Positions 33,902 to 42,864 of a stretch of DNA of 64,000 nt are shown here, piece by piece (position 1 is the first letter of the stretch; every line of letters starts with the position of its first letter). The stretch lies in NCBI RefSeq assembly GCF_002646595.1, contig NZ_PDUD01000030.1, forward strand, positions 62,001-126,000, written 5' to 3'. Position numbers and translations under genes: made by a program. The stretch is from Flavilitoribacter nigricans DSM 23189 = NBRC 102662. GTDB taxonomy: Bacteria > Bacteroidota > Bacteroidia > Chitinophagales > Saprospiraceae. The notes under the pieces are model-generated. The model made no database searches and had not been told where the DNA came from. It saw only the letters and a program-made list of their open reading frames with translations.

Positions 33902-36301
33902 ATGTTTTACAGTTACCTAAAAGTTGCCTTACGCAACATTTCCAAACAGAAATTCTATTCGGCCATCAACATTCTCGGGCTGGCTATCGGACTGGCCATC
34001 TGCCTGTTGATCATGCTTTTCGTTAAGGACGAATTGAGCTATGACAAACACCACACTAAAGCGGACCGCATCTACCGGACCCTCATGGTATGGGGCAACC
34101 AAAACGGACAGGGACAACGCCACCCCATCAATCCGTATCGTTTACAGCCTGCGTTGAAAACGGATTTTCCGGAACTGGAACAGGTTGTGCGCTTCGTAGC
34201 ATCTCCCGGCTCACTGGTTTCCTACAATGAAATAGATTTTCAGGAAGATCAGATGTTTCTGGCGGATGCGGAGATCTTTGAGGTATTTGATTACGAGTTG
34301 ATCCGGGGAGATGAACAAACTGCACTGAAGGAACCCTTTACAGCGGTACTTTCGGAAAGTATTGCCGAAAAATACTTCGGGCAGGAAAACCCCATTGGAA
34401 AATCCCTGATCGTCGATGATCAGCACAACGTGCAGGTGACCGGTATCTTTAAAGATCCGCCGACCAATACCCACCTTTCCGCCAACATTTTTATCTCCAT
34501 GGAAACGGGTAAGTCGGTTTTCAACCAGCTGGTCTTGAACAACTGGGGAGAGGGAAGTTCCTACACCTATCTGCTGCTTCCCGAAGGCATGACGGCCGAA
34601 CATATTGAGGCCCGCTTTCCGGAATTTATCGAAAAGAACATGGGAGAAGGTTCATCCGAAGGCGTAGGGATCGAACTGCAAAAGATGACCGATATTCACC
34701 TGCATTCGAACTTACCCGGCGAGATCCAGGCCAATAGTGACATCCGCTACATTTATATTTCTTCGGCTATTGCCATCTTTATTATTCTGCTGGCCAGCAT
34801 CAACTATATGAACCTGGCTACCGCCCGTTCTATCAAACGGGCCCTGGAGATCGGCGTTCGCAAAACCCTGGGCGCACCGCGCTCGGCACTGATCGGTCAG
34901 TTTTTGAGCGAATCTGTGCTCATTGCCTTTTTCGGGCTCGTTGTAGGTTTTGTGCTGGCCCTGATCGCACTGCCGGCCTTCAACGGTTTTATGGAAAAAA
35001 GCCTGACGCTCAATCCGCTGGTCAACCCGGAGGTCCTGTTGCTGTTTCTGGGTATCACCCTGCTGGTAGGCGTGATCTCGGGCAGCTATCCGGCATTTTA
35101 TCTTTCCTCTTTCCAGGCTATTGGCGTGTTCAGGGAAAATTTCACGCAGGGTGTTAGCGGTTTATTGCGGCGGTTTTTGGTGATCTTTCAGTTCGCCATT
35201 TCCGTGATCCTCATTTTCGCAACGGTAGTGGTCTTCAAACAATGGGACTTCCTGAAATCTAAAGATCTGGGGATGAATCAGGAAAACCTGATCATGGTTC
35301 CCATTCCGGACCTGGATCAATACGAAGCGCTAAAAACCCAATTGAAGGCCAACCCCGATATTCTGGAAGTCGGTGCCTCCAATAAGCAACTGACCGGCCG
35401 ACTGAGCAGTAACCTGGGTTTCAAAGCGGAGCAGTACGAACCGGACCCCAACGGACGGAACAGCATCAAGATCGTCACTACCGACCACGATTTCCTGCGT
35501 ACGCTGGAAGTAGATTTTGCCGAAGGCCGCAATTTTTCCCGCGAATTTGTCAGCGATGATACCAGCGCTTTTGTCCTCAACCAGGCGGCTGTGGACCTTA
35601 TCGGCTGGGAGGACCCCGTCGGGAAGTGGTTTGAGACCAGCGAGTTCAACGCCGGAAGCTGGGTGCCGCGTACCGGCAAAGTGATCGGGGTGATCCGGGA
35701 TTACAACCACGAATCGCTGTACAACGATGTGCAACCCGTCGCCTACTACGTATCGAAAACCTGGCTCAACTGGATGACCCTGCGCCTGAGCGGCAACAAC
35801 ATCCGGGAAACCCTCGCGGATGTAAAGGCAAAATGGGTACAGTTCGCGCCCGAAGAATTGTACGATTTTAGCTTTCTGGACGATCGCATCGATGATATGT
35901 ACCGCACCGAAGAACGATTTTTCAACATCTTTACCTTCTTCACGCTGCTCGCTATCTTTATTGCGGGAATGGGCATCCTGGGACTATCCGCTTTTATGGC
36001 CGAACAGCGCACCAAAGAGATCGGTATTCGGCGGGTATTCGGAGCAACTACCGGTAATCTAGTGCTGCTGCTGACCAGGGAATTTTCCAAGCTGTTGTTG
36101 ATCGGCTTTGTGATTTCAGCGCCAATTGCCTACTGGTTGCTGGAAGGCTGGCTGCAGGATTTCACCTACCGCATTCAGATCGGCTGGCTGCCCTTTGCCG
36201 TGGCGGCACTGGTAGCCATTTTCATGACTTTCCTGACGTCCGGTTTTCAGTCATTGCGGGCGGCGATGGGAAGTCCGGTAGAAGCCTTAAAATATGAATA
36301 A
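33902..36301 (+). CDS. MacB/FtsX-type ABC transporter permease (orphan)
   Basis: 799 aa. The usual Bacteroidota double-FtsX layout: N-terminal membrane segment in YSAINILGLAIGLAICLLIM, an extracytoplasmic MacB-like domain (about 45-280), a first FtsX domain (about 280-400, RSIKRALEIGVRKTLGAPRSAL, the coupling-helix motif), a second periplasmic domain and a second FtsX domain (about 675-795, RTKEIGIRRVFGATTGNLV). ExxxRKxxGA motifs contact an ATPase. No ATP-binding protein is adjacent, so the partner is encoded elsewhere. Such systems export lipopeptides, antimicrobials or lipids, or act mechanically. Cargo is unknown. Confidence 0.93.
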   Translation: MFYSYLKVALRNISKQKFYSAINILGLAIGLAICLLIMLFVKDELSYDKHHTKADRIYRTLMVWGNQNGQGQRHPINPYRLQPALKTDFPELEQVVRFVASPGSLVSYNEIDFQEDQMFLADAEIFEVFDYELIRGDEQTALKEPFTAVLSESIAEKYFGQENPIGKSLIVDDQHNVQVTGIFKDPPTNTHLSANIFISMETGKSVFNQLVLNNWGEGSSYTYLLLPEGMTAEHIEARFPEFIEKNMGEGSSEGVGIELQKMTDIHLHSNLPGEIQANSDIRYIYISSAIAIFIILLASINYMNLATARSIKRALEIGVRKTLGAPRSALIGQFLSESVLIAFFGLVVGFVLALIALPAFNGFMEKSLTLNPLVNPEVLLLFLGITLLVGVISGSYPAFYLSSFQAIGVFRENFTQGVSGLLRRFLVIFQFAISVILIFATVVVFKQWDFLKSKDLGMNQENLIMVPIPDLDQYEALKTQLKANPDILEVGASNKQLTGRLSSNLGFKAEQYEPDPNGRNSIKIVTTDHDFLRTLEVDFAEGRNFSREFVSDDTSAFVLNQAAVDLIGWEDPVGKWFETSEFNAGSWVPRTGKVIGVIRDYNHESLYNDVQPVAYYVSKTWLNWMTLRLSGNNIRETLADVKAKWVQFAPEELYDFSFLDDRIDDMYRTEERFFNIFTFFTLLAIFIAGMGILGLSAFMAEQRTKEIGIRRVFGATTGNLVLLLTREFSKLLLIGFVISAPIAYWLLEGWLQDFTYRIQIGWLPFAVAALVAIFMTFLTSGFQSLRAAMGSPVEALKYE

Positions 36302-36316
36302 CGACTGCTGATCTGT

Positions 36317-36354
36317 AGCTGCCGGGACATAATGCTTTCATTGTCCCGGCAGCT
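36317..36354 (+). terminator. Terminator-like hairpin after the permease gene
   Basis: A perfect 13-base stem (36317-36329 with 36342-36354) and a 12-base loop, 15 bases after the stop. The T tail is short, so termination strength is uncertain. Confidence 0.6.
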
Positions 36355-36438
36355 TTCACAAAAATTCGTAATTTATTCATCCTGGAACTAGTGTACTTCA
36401 CCGTTGCGTACAGCACGCATCAACCATGATGAGTTACG

Positions 36439-37293
36439 ATGAAATTATACCCTCTACTATTCCTGCTAAGCGGTCTGCTTTGGACGATAGCCTGCAATCC
36501 GGCCGGATCGGTACAGTCACCCGGTGAAACCGAAACCGTGGCCTCCAAACCCAACCGCCCTTCCGCATTACTGAACGGTAAATTTTTCACTAAAGATGAT
36601 CGTAAATATCTCTTCGGTGGAGAACGGGCAGATCAGCATTTCGATGTAACCAACTGCGACCTGAAGATCGAACAGTTTCATTACGGTCTGGGACGGGAGG
36701 CTTTTCCGGCATTGCTGGAACCGGAGTTTATTTCGGTCGAGACCGCCAATGCAATCTGGCAAAAAAATGACCGCTTCCTGGTGGCCCGGATCGGTAACGA
36801 CACCCGGGCTTACTCCATAAAAGACCTCACCCGTCACGAAGTGGTCAATGATGTTATTGACGGCAGACCGGTGTTTGCCGCCTACTGTATTCTGGCGGAT
36901 CTCGGGGCGATGTACGATCGTACGATCGGCGGACGGGAATACACTTTTGCCCTGAGCGGCTATACCTATTTTGATCCGAAGGTTTGGGACGGTATGGACG
37001 GGTTCGTTATGTGGGACCGGGAAACGGAAAGTCTCTGGTGGCCCCTCATCGGCGAAGCCGTTTCCGGAAAAATGAAGGGCACCGAAATGATCGTCCTCGA
37101 TGAGGCATTATGGAAACAGACCACCTGGGGCGATGTACTCGAAAATCATCCGGATGCCCGGGTATTACGCTCGGGTCAGAATTTTGCAAGACCGCTGAGC
37201 TGGCACCGCCGTTACGACGAAACAATTGAGACAAAGAATACCGGGAAATCTGTAGCTCCCGAGTGGGGAGCAAACAAAACCATTAAACAGTAA
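36439..37293 (+). CDS. DUF3179-domain lipoprotein
   Basis: 284 aa. A signal segment with lipobox-like LWTIAC places a lipidated Cys at residue 19. The body matches DUF3179: GREAFPALLEPEFISVETA, FLVARIGNDTRAYSIKDLTRHEVVNDVI, GRPVFAAYCILADLGAMYDR and FVMWDRETESLWWPLIGEAVSG follow the family order. DUF3179 proteins are envelope proteins of unknown function found in many phyla. Usual members have a Cys-Pro-Leu-Cys motif at the AYCILAD position; here only one Cys remains, so if the pair is functional it is missing. Convergent with the Crp/Fnr gene. Confidence 0.85.
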   Translation: MKLYPLLFLLSGLLWTIACNPAGSVQSPGETETVASKPNRPSALLNGKFFTKDDRKYLFGGERADQHFDVTNCDLKIEQFHYGLGREAFPALLEPEFISVETANAIWQKNDRFLVARIGNDTRAYSIKDLTRHEVVNDVIDGRPVFAAYCILADLGAMYDRTIGGREYTFALSGYTYFDPKVWDGMDGFVMWDRETESLWWPLIGEAVSGKMKGTEMIVLDEALWKQTTWGDVLENHPDARVLRSGQNFARPLSWHRRYDETIETKNTGKSVAPEWGANKTIKQ

Positions 37294-37342
37294 ATGGCAA
37301 CACATTGCCTTTATGCCTGTCCCGGGATCACGATCCTTTTCC

Positions 37343-38044
37343 TTATTGTTCTACTCTGGATCTTTCCAACAGCGCTTCCAGATCCCGCACGATCAGGTAA
37401 CGGCGATTGAAGTGGATGATACCGTCACGGCGCAGATCATTCAGTACGGTGGTAACCGTTTGCCGGCCCACGCCGGCGATATTGCCGATCTCCAGATGGG
37501 TTAGTACCGGCTTGATCACGTATTCGAAACCTACCTTACGACCGGATTTCAGAGCGTGACTGGCCAGGAAATGGTAAACCCTTTGATTCGCACTGAGCAG
37601 CGTCATGCGCAATAGTCGATCCTGAGTGCGTTTCAGGGAAGCAGAAAGGTTATCGAGCACTTCCTCGTAGAGATGATGGTTGGATCGGATCGCCTGCCGG
37701 AACAGAGGCAGCGGAATTTTTTTGATCGTCGTATTCGAGACCATGGCCACGGCACAAAGCGAAGTGGGCTGATCGCCGAATATGGCCTGGCAATTCAGGA
37801 TCTCGCCCTCCTGAAAATAGTCCTCCAACAACTCTTTCTGTTGGTGTAAGGAAGAGATCTTGACCATTCCTTCGGTGACCAGATAGACATACTTAAAAGA
37901 AGACTGTCTGTTCCAGAAAATGACTTTCCCTCTTTTAAAAGTTTCCTCCGGCATTTTATCAAACAGGGCCGCACAGTTGGCCTGATTGAACACCATGGGC
38001 ATCGTAGGGGACAGGTTTTCGCGATTGAAATCTAGGCTTATCAT
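37343..38044 (-). CDS. Crp/Fnr-family transcriptional regulator
   Basis: 233 aa. The N-terminal cyclic-nucleotide-binding-like barrel (about 30-130, YVYLVTEGMVKISS, GEILNCQAIFGDQ) is followed by a dimer helix and a winged helix-turn-helix (about 150-215, LTHLEIGNIAGVGRQTVTTVLNDLRRDGII). The recognition-helix sequence GVGRQTVTTVL is typical of the family. The effector-pocket residues for cAMP (RxS) are not obvious, and it lacks the Cys cluster of Fnr, so the signal is unknown. It could regulate neighbours such as the giant metallophosphoesterase gene, which shares its strand, but nothing in the sequence proves a target. Confidence 0.91.
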   Translation of the reverse strand: MISLDFNRENLSPTMPMVFNQANCAALFDKMPEETFKRGKVIFWNRQSSFKYVYLVTEGMVKISSLHQQKELLEDYFQEGEILNCQAIFGDQPTSLCAVAMVSNTTIKKIPLPLFRQAIRSNHHLYEEVLDNLSASLKRTQDRLLRMTLLSANQRVYHFLASHALKSGRKVGFEYVIKPVLTHLEIGNIAGVGRQTVTTVLNDLRRDGIIHFNRRYLIVRDLEALLERSRVEQ

Positions 38045-38122
38045 GATTCAGGATTCTTTTGTTTACCCTTTAGTAACCGTCACCTCCGAATCCTGACAAA
38101 ATATTTTACTTTTTTTAAAAAA

Positions 38123-41100
38123 TTACCGCAAAGGAGTACCGATACTAAAGATCGGATAAGCCGATTCCTCCTCGGAAAAACCTAATGAGAGCGAGATCGC
38201 CAGAGACTCATCCAAGGGTACCAGATAGACCCCGAAACCGTACCCGGCGTGCCAGTCCCGACGCTCTTCCAGATCCCGTACAAATACCCGGCCGCGATCA
38301 TAAAACGCCTTGATGCCAATCTTCACCGGCACGATGGAAGTCGTTTTTTCGGCAAGTTGGTAGCGGATCTCTGAATTGAAATAAGCGCTGGAAGTACCGG
38401 CAAAGCGGGTTTCCACAAAACCCCGCAAACCGTTGGTGGATCCCAGCGTAGGGAGTTTGTACCAGGGAACATCTCCGTAGCTAAATGCACCACCTACCCG
38501 GAGTCCGATCGTGACCGGATGCCGGTTCCGGCTGGATACGTAGTATTCAATCTCTCCCGTAGCCGTTCCGAAGGTATTGCTGCCGGGCACCTCGTTCAGC
38601 ATGTTGTAATGATCGTAACCGACCAGGGCGCGAATACCCCGGTAGGGGAGCCCCGGTTCATCCCGAAAATCCAGATCGAGCGTCAGGCTCATCGGGATCA
38701 TTTTCCACTTCTGGTGTGCACCGTAAATATTTTCGAAGTTTTCCGCCAGCAGCGTATTTTCCACCTCGCGGGAATCCTGCTGTTCTACACCAAGGCGGAC
38801 GGAAAAGTAGCTTTGCTGCCAGAAGTCCCGTCTCAATCCCAGCGAAAACAGGAAACTACTCAACTTCGGCTGAAAGTACTCCACTCCAAATTCATTCTGG
38901 AAATTCTCCGTATTGTTCCCGATCCCGAAAAAGCGATTCCGTACACTGGTATCGTTAACATCCGCCCCCAACAATAGGTCCCACCGGCGAATCACCTGGT
39001 GGAAACGGCCCTGATAACTGGCACGCTTATTTCCCTCCGTGGTGGCTCCCACCGTAATGGTATGCGTACTGGCGTAATCCTCTTTCCCGAATTTGCGGAT
39101 CTTGAAAAAATATCCCAGGTTCAGGCCAACGCCCAGAGCACCGCTGTATCCCAGGCCCAATACCGGTGAGGAATAGTTGTACCCGAAGCGCATTCGGCTG
39201 TATTCGTACATATCCTTATTCCAGAAATGGGCATTGCGGGCACCGCCCTGCAGGTCGTATTCTGTGCCATCTCCTTTATCGTACATCAGGGTAGTAGCCT
39301 GCGCCTGATCGTGAAAATGATCTTCCCCCGGCCCGCCAAAAGCCCGTACCCGTATCGGCGATGATCCGCCCGTAGCGGAAAAGATGTCGTCATCACCCAG
39401 TCCCCAAAGCCGTACTTCGTCGGTTTCGGACGGCAGGAAGGTCCGGTCGTAAAGAATGGCCTTCCCTTTCTCGTCATCCTCCACGGAGTACACGGTTATT
39501 TTCAAATTACCTTCCGGTAAATAGCTTATCTCGAAGAATTCCCGGTCGTTGGAGCCGGTTACGTCCACTTCGTCGGCCAACTGATCGTAGTATACCAGCG
39601 CAGCTTCCTCCAATTCACCGATCCGGCTTTTCAGCTTGGCGGCAATGACCTTTCCGGATAGTTCGTAAATTTCCGGCGGCATCTGCCGGACGGCGTAATC
39701 GATATCTGCTTCCGAAATATGCTCCTGCAGGTATCGGGCCTGTTCCAGAAAAATATCGCGGCCGGCTTCCTGCAACAAAAAGCGATCCATATACCGGGCC
39801 TGATAAGTCAGGCTGCGGATCCCGTGAAAGTGATAGCCGAAATTCTGGATGGTCGGAATACCGAAAGGTCGGTCGGCAATCCAGTTGATAATTCCGTCCT
39901 GCCGGGAAAAGGCATGATCCCGATCGCGCGGTATCGGGCGGTAGACCCGGAAATCATCGCGGTCGTAGCCCGCCCATTTCCAGTTATCTTCGTGTTTACT
40001 CCAGTCACCGATCAGCATATCGAAAAGGCGGGCCCGGACGAATTCCTCCAGATCGATCTTTGTCCGCTGGTGCTTGTAAAAATGGCGGTACATAGCCGCG
40101 CTTTTATCAATTTCGTCCGCCTGTCCGAACAGTTGATCCTCATTATTCTTTTTACCCGGGTTTTCTTCCAGCATGCCGAAAAGGCCACCGTACTTTGGTC
40201 GGAATGGTCCCAGTTTGGGATCATCCGGCAGGAGATACAACTTGGGATGCGCGTGCAGAATGTCGACTTTATCCAGAAGCGACGAAACCGCCATCGCCCC
40301 GTAGGGTTGCTGACTGGAGGTCTGGTCCCGGATGACATCCGCGGCGATCGTCTGCTGCAGATCGTAGGTCAGAGACTTAACCGGATCCTTATTGACCGAT
40401 CGGAAGGTGAATTCCGTGCCGTTACCGGATTTGAATTTCAGGGATGTCGTTTGCCGCCCACCGCCTTTTTTGTAGATGGTCAGGCCACCAAAAGTCGTAT
40501 CCAGGTCGAGATAATGCACTTTCACCGGTTGCATCCAGCTATCGCGGTAGTGATCGCCGAACCAGAGTCTTTTCCAGGCACTCGCCTTGTATTCAGGTCC
40601 TGCCGCAAACTCGACCGTCTCGGTGTAGTGCTGTTCCATGCTGTCCGCTTTCACCAGTACATCCTTGCAGGGTACATAGGCGGTATTGACCAGGCCCGTT
40701 TCCACGGCCGTTCGGCTGCAGGCCGACTGAAATAAGGTCCGGGCCTCACCGCGCTGCATATCCTGCCCGGATTTAGCGGTCCACAGCACGACTTCCACCT
40801 GGCCGTCCGCGGCGTAATCCAATTCCATAATACCCGCTTCGGCGGCGCTGTATACGGTATTCTTATTACTGGTAGCAAATTTTGCTTTGGTCGGTGCCCC
40901 GCTGTTGACCAGATAATTATTCCCGAAAGTCAGGATCTGCTGGTTCACCTCGTGCCCGGATGCATAGATCAGGTTATCATGAGCGTGCAAAAGCGTTTCC
41001 ATCAGGTTGATATAGACCTGCAGACGAGGATTAGCCAGGTCAAACTGGTTACCCGCATTAGCGTGGTAAGCGGTACGAAAACTACCGATTACCGGCAGTG

Positions 41101-41806
41101 GACTCAGCTGGTCCCAGAGCGAAAAATATCCTCCGTAGTTGCCGAGCGAAACGATGGGATGGTGCCCGACGATCAACAGGTTTTTATCTCTGTTTTCTTC
41201 AATGATATCATCGATCGCTTCTTTGAGATTATCGGCGGTAAGTCCGTCGCATTCCGCATCCGCTTCCTGTGGTTTATCGTAGGGATGATTCCACCACTGG
41301 GTATTGATGGCTGCGATCACGAGACCTTCGGCCACTTCGTAATCTTCGGGACCAGGACAGGCATTATCGCCCGCCCAGTGAAAGCGGTCGCCGTCCATAT
41401 CATCCCAGTAATCTTTGATATCGTCTTCCAGTCGGACTACGCTTTTCTCTCCACCCCGTTGGCCGGCATTCCAGTCGCGGTCGCCGGGTACCATCACCAA
41501 TGTTCCTTCCGGATGGCGATTGACCAGGTCGATCACGGCGTGCAGGGGAGCGAGCTGGTCGGCAGCTCCTTCCTTCTTAACTTTTTGGGAAACCATGTCT
41601 CCGTTCAATACCAGCGTAAAGGGAGCGGAAGATGTGTTGAAGATCCGTTCGAGTTGGGTAAGAAATTCGGATTTGTCGGGGATATCAGCAAAATTTCCCA
41701 GGATAAAGACTCTTTGCTGTAGATCCGTCTGGGCAAAAACCGGTGCATTGATCAGGCTGCAGCACACCAGAAAAGCCAGTGCGCAAAAGGTGTTATTTTT
41801 TTTCAT
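38123..41806 (-). CDS. Metallophosphoesterase / kinase-like / D15-barrel fusion protein, exported
   Basis: 1227 aa from the ATG at 41806 (an open frame upstream adds 13 non-signal residues). After a signal peptide (ends PVFAQ), residues about 25-330 form a calcineurin-like metallophosphoesterase: LVLNGDMV, VPGDRDWNAG, VGHHPIVS and ASGHEVN. Residues about 480-760 are a different domain with IGDWSKHEDNW (600-609) followed by PRDRDHAF (628-633). This pattern resembles the catalytic and DxG loops of HipA/FAM20-like kinase folds, but the expected catalytic Asp is Ser603 here. The last ~380 residues form a BamA/D15-type barrel (GLRGFVETRFAG is its RGF loop). It follows the anti-sigma gene after 73 bases. 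Confidence 0.82.
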   Translation of the reverse strand: MKKNNTFCALAFLVCCSLINAPVFAQTDLQQRVFILGNFADIPDKSEFLTQLERIFNTSSAPFTLVLNGDMVSQKVKKEGAADQLAPLHAVIDLVNRHPEGTLVMVPGDRDWNAGQRGGEKSVVRLEDDIKDYWDDMDGDRFHWAGDNACPGPEDYEVAEGLVIAAINTQWWNHPYDKPQEADAECDGLTADNLKEAIDDIIEENRDKNLLIVGHHPIVSLGNYGGYFSLWDQLSPLPVIGSFRTAYHANAGNQFDLANPRLQVYINLMETLLHAHDNLIYASGHEVNQQILTFGNNYLVNSGAPTKAKFATSNKNTVYSAAEAGIMELDYAADGQVEVVLWTAKSGQDMQRGEARTLFQSACSRTAVETGLVNTAYVPCKDVLVKADSMEQHYTETVEFAAGPEYKASAWKRLWFGDHYRDSWMQPVKVHYLDLDTTFGGLTIYKKGGGRQTTSLKFKSGNGTEFTFRSVNKDPVKSLTYDLQQTIAADVIRDQTSSQQPYGAMAVSSLLDKVDILHAHPKLYLLPDDPKLGPFRPKYGGLFGMLEENPGKKNNEDQLFGQADEIDKSAAMYRHFYKHQRTKIDLEEFVRARLFDMLIGDWSKHEDNWKWAGYDRDDFRVYRPIPRDRDHAFSRQDGIINWIADRPFGIPTIQNFGYHFHGIRSLTYQARYMDRFLLQEAGRDIFLEQARYLQEHISEADIDYAVRQMPPEIYELSGKVIAAKLKSRIGELEEAALVYYDQLADEVDVTGSNDREFFEISYLPEGNLKITVYSVEDDEKGKAILYDRTFLPSETDEVRLWGLGDDDIFSATGGSSPIRVRAFGGPGEDHFHDQAQATTLMYDKGDGTEYDLQGGARNAHFWNKDMYEYSRMRFGYNYSSPVLGLGYSGALGVGLNLGYFFKIRKFGKEDYASTHTITVGATTEGNKRASYQGRFHQVIRRWDLLLGADVNDTSVRNRFFGIGNNTENFQNEFGVEYFQPKLSSFLFSLGLRRDFWQQSYFSVRLGVEQQDSREVENTLLAENFENIYGAHQKWKMIPMSLTLDLDFRDEPGLPYRGIRALVGYDHYNMLNEVPGSNTFGTATGEIEYYVSSRNRHPVTIGLRVGGAFSYGDVPWYKLPTLGSTNGLRGFVETRFAGTSSAYFNSEIRYQLAEKTTSIVPVKIGIKAFYDRGRVFVRDLEERRDWHAGYGFGVYLVPLDESLAISLSLGFSEEESAYPIFSIGTPLR

Positions 41807-41879
41807 AACCGGTGCTTTTGTGTCGGGCAACGATAGTATAACCACAAGTTATCTACCAATGATCAGCAAGAACGGTATT

Positions 41880-42143
41880 TTATTCATTTTCCTCCAATTG
41901 CCGGAGGATCTTTTCTTCCAACTCACCGGCCTGCTGATCTACCTCTTCCTCCATGATCTGCTGATCTCTGGATCGAAAGATCCCTTCGAGCCAGGCACTT
42001 TGTTTCTGATACCGTCTGCAGGCAGCGCACAAAGTCACATGAACAGCAAGCTGGATCCGCTCTGCAAAGGAGATCTCTTCCCGGTATCTCTTTTCCATCA
42101 ATGCCGTGGCATCACGGCACGACAGCATTAATTTTCTGATCAT
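41880..42143 (-). CDS. Soluble zinc-binding anti-sigma factor (zf-HC2-like)
   Basis: 87 aa without a membrane segment. The zinc-type anti-sigma motif is visible as HVTLCAACRRYQKQ (H-x3-C-x2-C), with an upstream Cys in LMLSCRDATALM as a likely fourth ligand. The C-terminal half is acidic and helical. The gene starts nine bases after the ECF sigma gene ends, the usual arrangement for a pair in which the anti-sigma holds the sigma factor until a signal such as zinc loss or thiol oxidation releases it. No transmembrane sensor part exists, so sensing would be cytoplasmic. Confidence 0.85.
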   Translation of the reverse strand: MIRKLMLSCRDATALMEKRYREEISFAERIQLAVHVTLCAACRRYQKQSAWLEGIFRSRDQQIMEEEVDQQAGELEEKILRQLEENE

Positions 42144-42151
42144 GGATCGTA

Positions 42152-42724
42152 TTACTTAGCTTTAAACCAGTTATTTTCCAGACAATCTCTCAGCTGGAGC
42201 TTGGCCCGCCGGATCAATTGCCAGTAATTGGTAGCAGTTATTCCTAATTCCTGACAAATTTGTGCACCTTTTTTTTCGTCCAGGAATTTCAGCCGGATAC
42301 AGGCATTCATTATTTCGGGCAAATGTTCTATGCAGTTATCCAGTATGCGGTTGAAAGCCGGAATATCGGTCAGGTTTTCCGCAGAAGCGCCCCAGGCATT
42401 GGGCTGAGCTTCTTTTGTCCAGTGCCCTCCGGCTACGAAATAGGTACTCAGGTCTTCCATCGGTAAGGGGCGCCCCACGTACTTACGCAGTGTGCGGGTA
42501 TAATACTCGGCGATCTTATTCTTCAGGATACCCAGCAGCCAGGTGCGGACCTGACTGTCGCCCTTAAATGCTTCCATGTTTTCGGCAGCCGCCAGAAAAG
42601 TTTCCTGTACCAGATCTTCCGCCAGATGACGATCGGCGGTCTTATTGATTGCCCATAGCAGTAAGTCTTTTGTATACAGTCGTACCCATTTCGCCAGTTC
42701 GCTCCGGCGGGTTCCTTTTTCCAT
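42152..42724 (-). CDS. ECF RNA polymerase sigma factor
   Basis: 190 aa. Region 2 is AEDLVQETFLAAAENMEAF with RTWLLGILKNKIAEYY, and region 4 is LPEIMNACIRLKFLDEKKGAQICQELGITATNYWQLIRRAKLQLRDCLENNWF. The TNYWQLIRRAKLQLRDCLE form is that of the ECF subgroup linked to short zf-HC2 anti-sigma factors, matching the gene next door. The insert between regions 2 and 4 (VGRPLPMEDLSTYFVAGG...) is longer than in most ECF factors. It is divergent from the first repeat-adhesin gene, with about 140 bases in between, so it may control the adhesins, its own operon, or both. That is inference. Confidence 0.92.
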   Translation of the reverse strand: MEKGTRRSELAKWVRLYTKDLLLWAINKTADRHLAEDLVQETFLAAAENMEAFKGDSQVRTWLLGILKNKIAEYYTRTLRKYVGRPLPMEDLSTYFVAGGHWTKEAQPNAWGASAENLTDIPAFNRILDNCIEHLPEIMNACIRLKFLDEKKGAQICQELGITATNYWQLIRRAKLQLRDCLENNWFKAK

Positions 42725-42727
42725 GAT

Positions 42728-42864
42728 ACTAATGCTTATTCAAGCCTGAATTTAAGGATTCTATTGGAAAAGCTTCCGGAAAGGAGAAACTAAGCCTTAT
42801 ATTTATTCTGAATTTTTTAATAAGGCCTTTTTCCTTCCCCTCTTTTAAAGAAGGCGCCAATCTG
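42728..42864. repeat. Duplicated upstream region, copy 1
   Basis: Matches 47079-47220 before the paralogous gene. Shared blocks are TTATTCAAGCCTGAATTT, GATTCTATTG, a TATATTTA box (42798-42805) and a closing AAGGCGC-AATCTGATGTATATG with start codon. So the tandem duplication covered the control region as well as the gene. Copy 1 also carries the start of the divergent sigma gene at its left edge. Confidence 0.85.
42798..42805 (+). promoter_or_regulatory. Candidate -7 box of adhesin gene 1
   Basis: TATATTTA, one base off the TAnnTTTG consensus, conserved at the same relative place in copy 2 (47152-47159). Confidence 0.35.
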
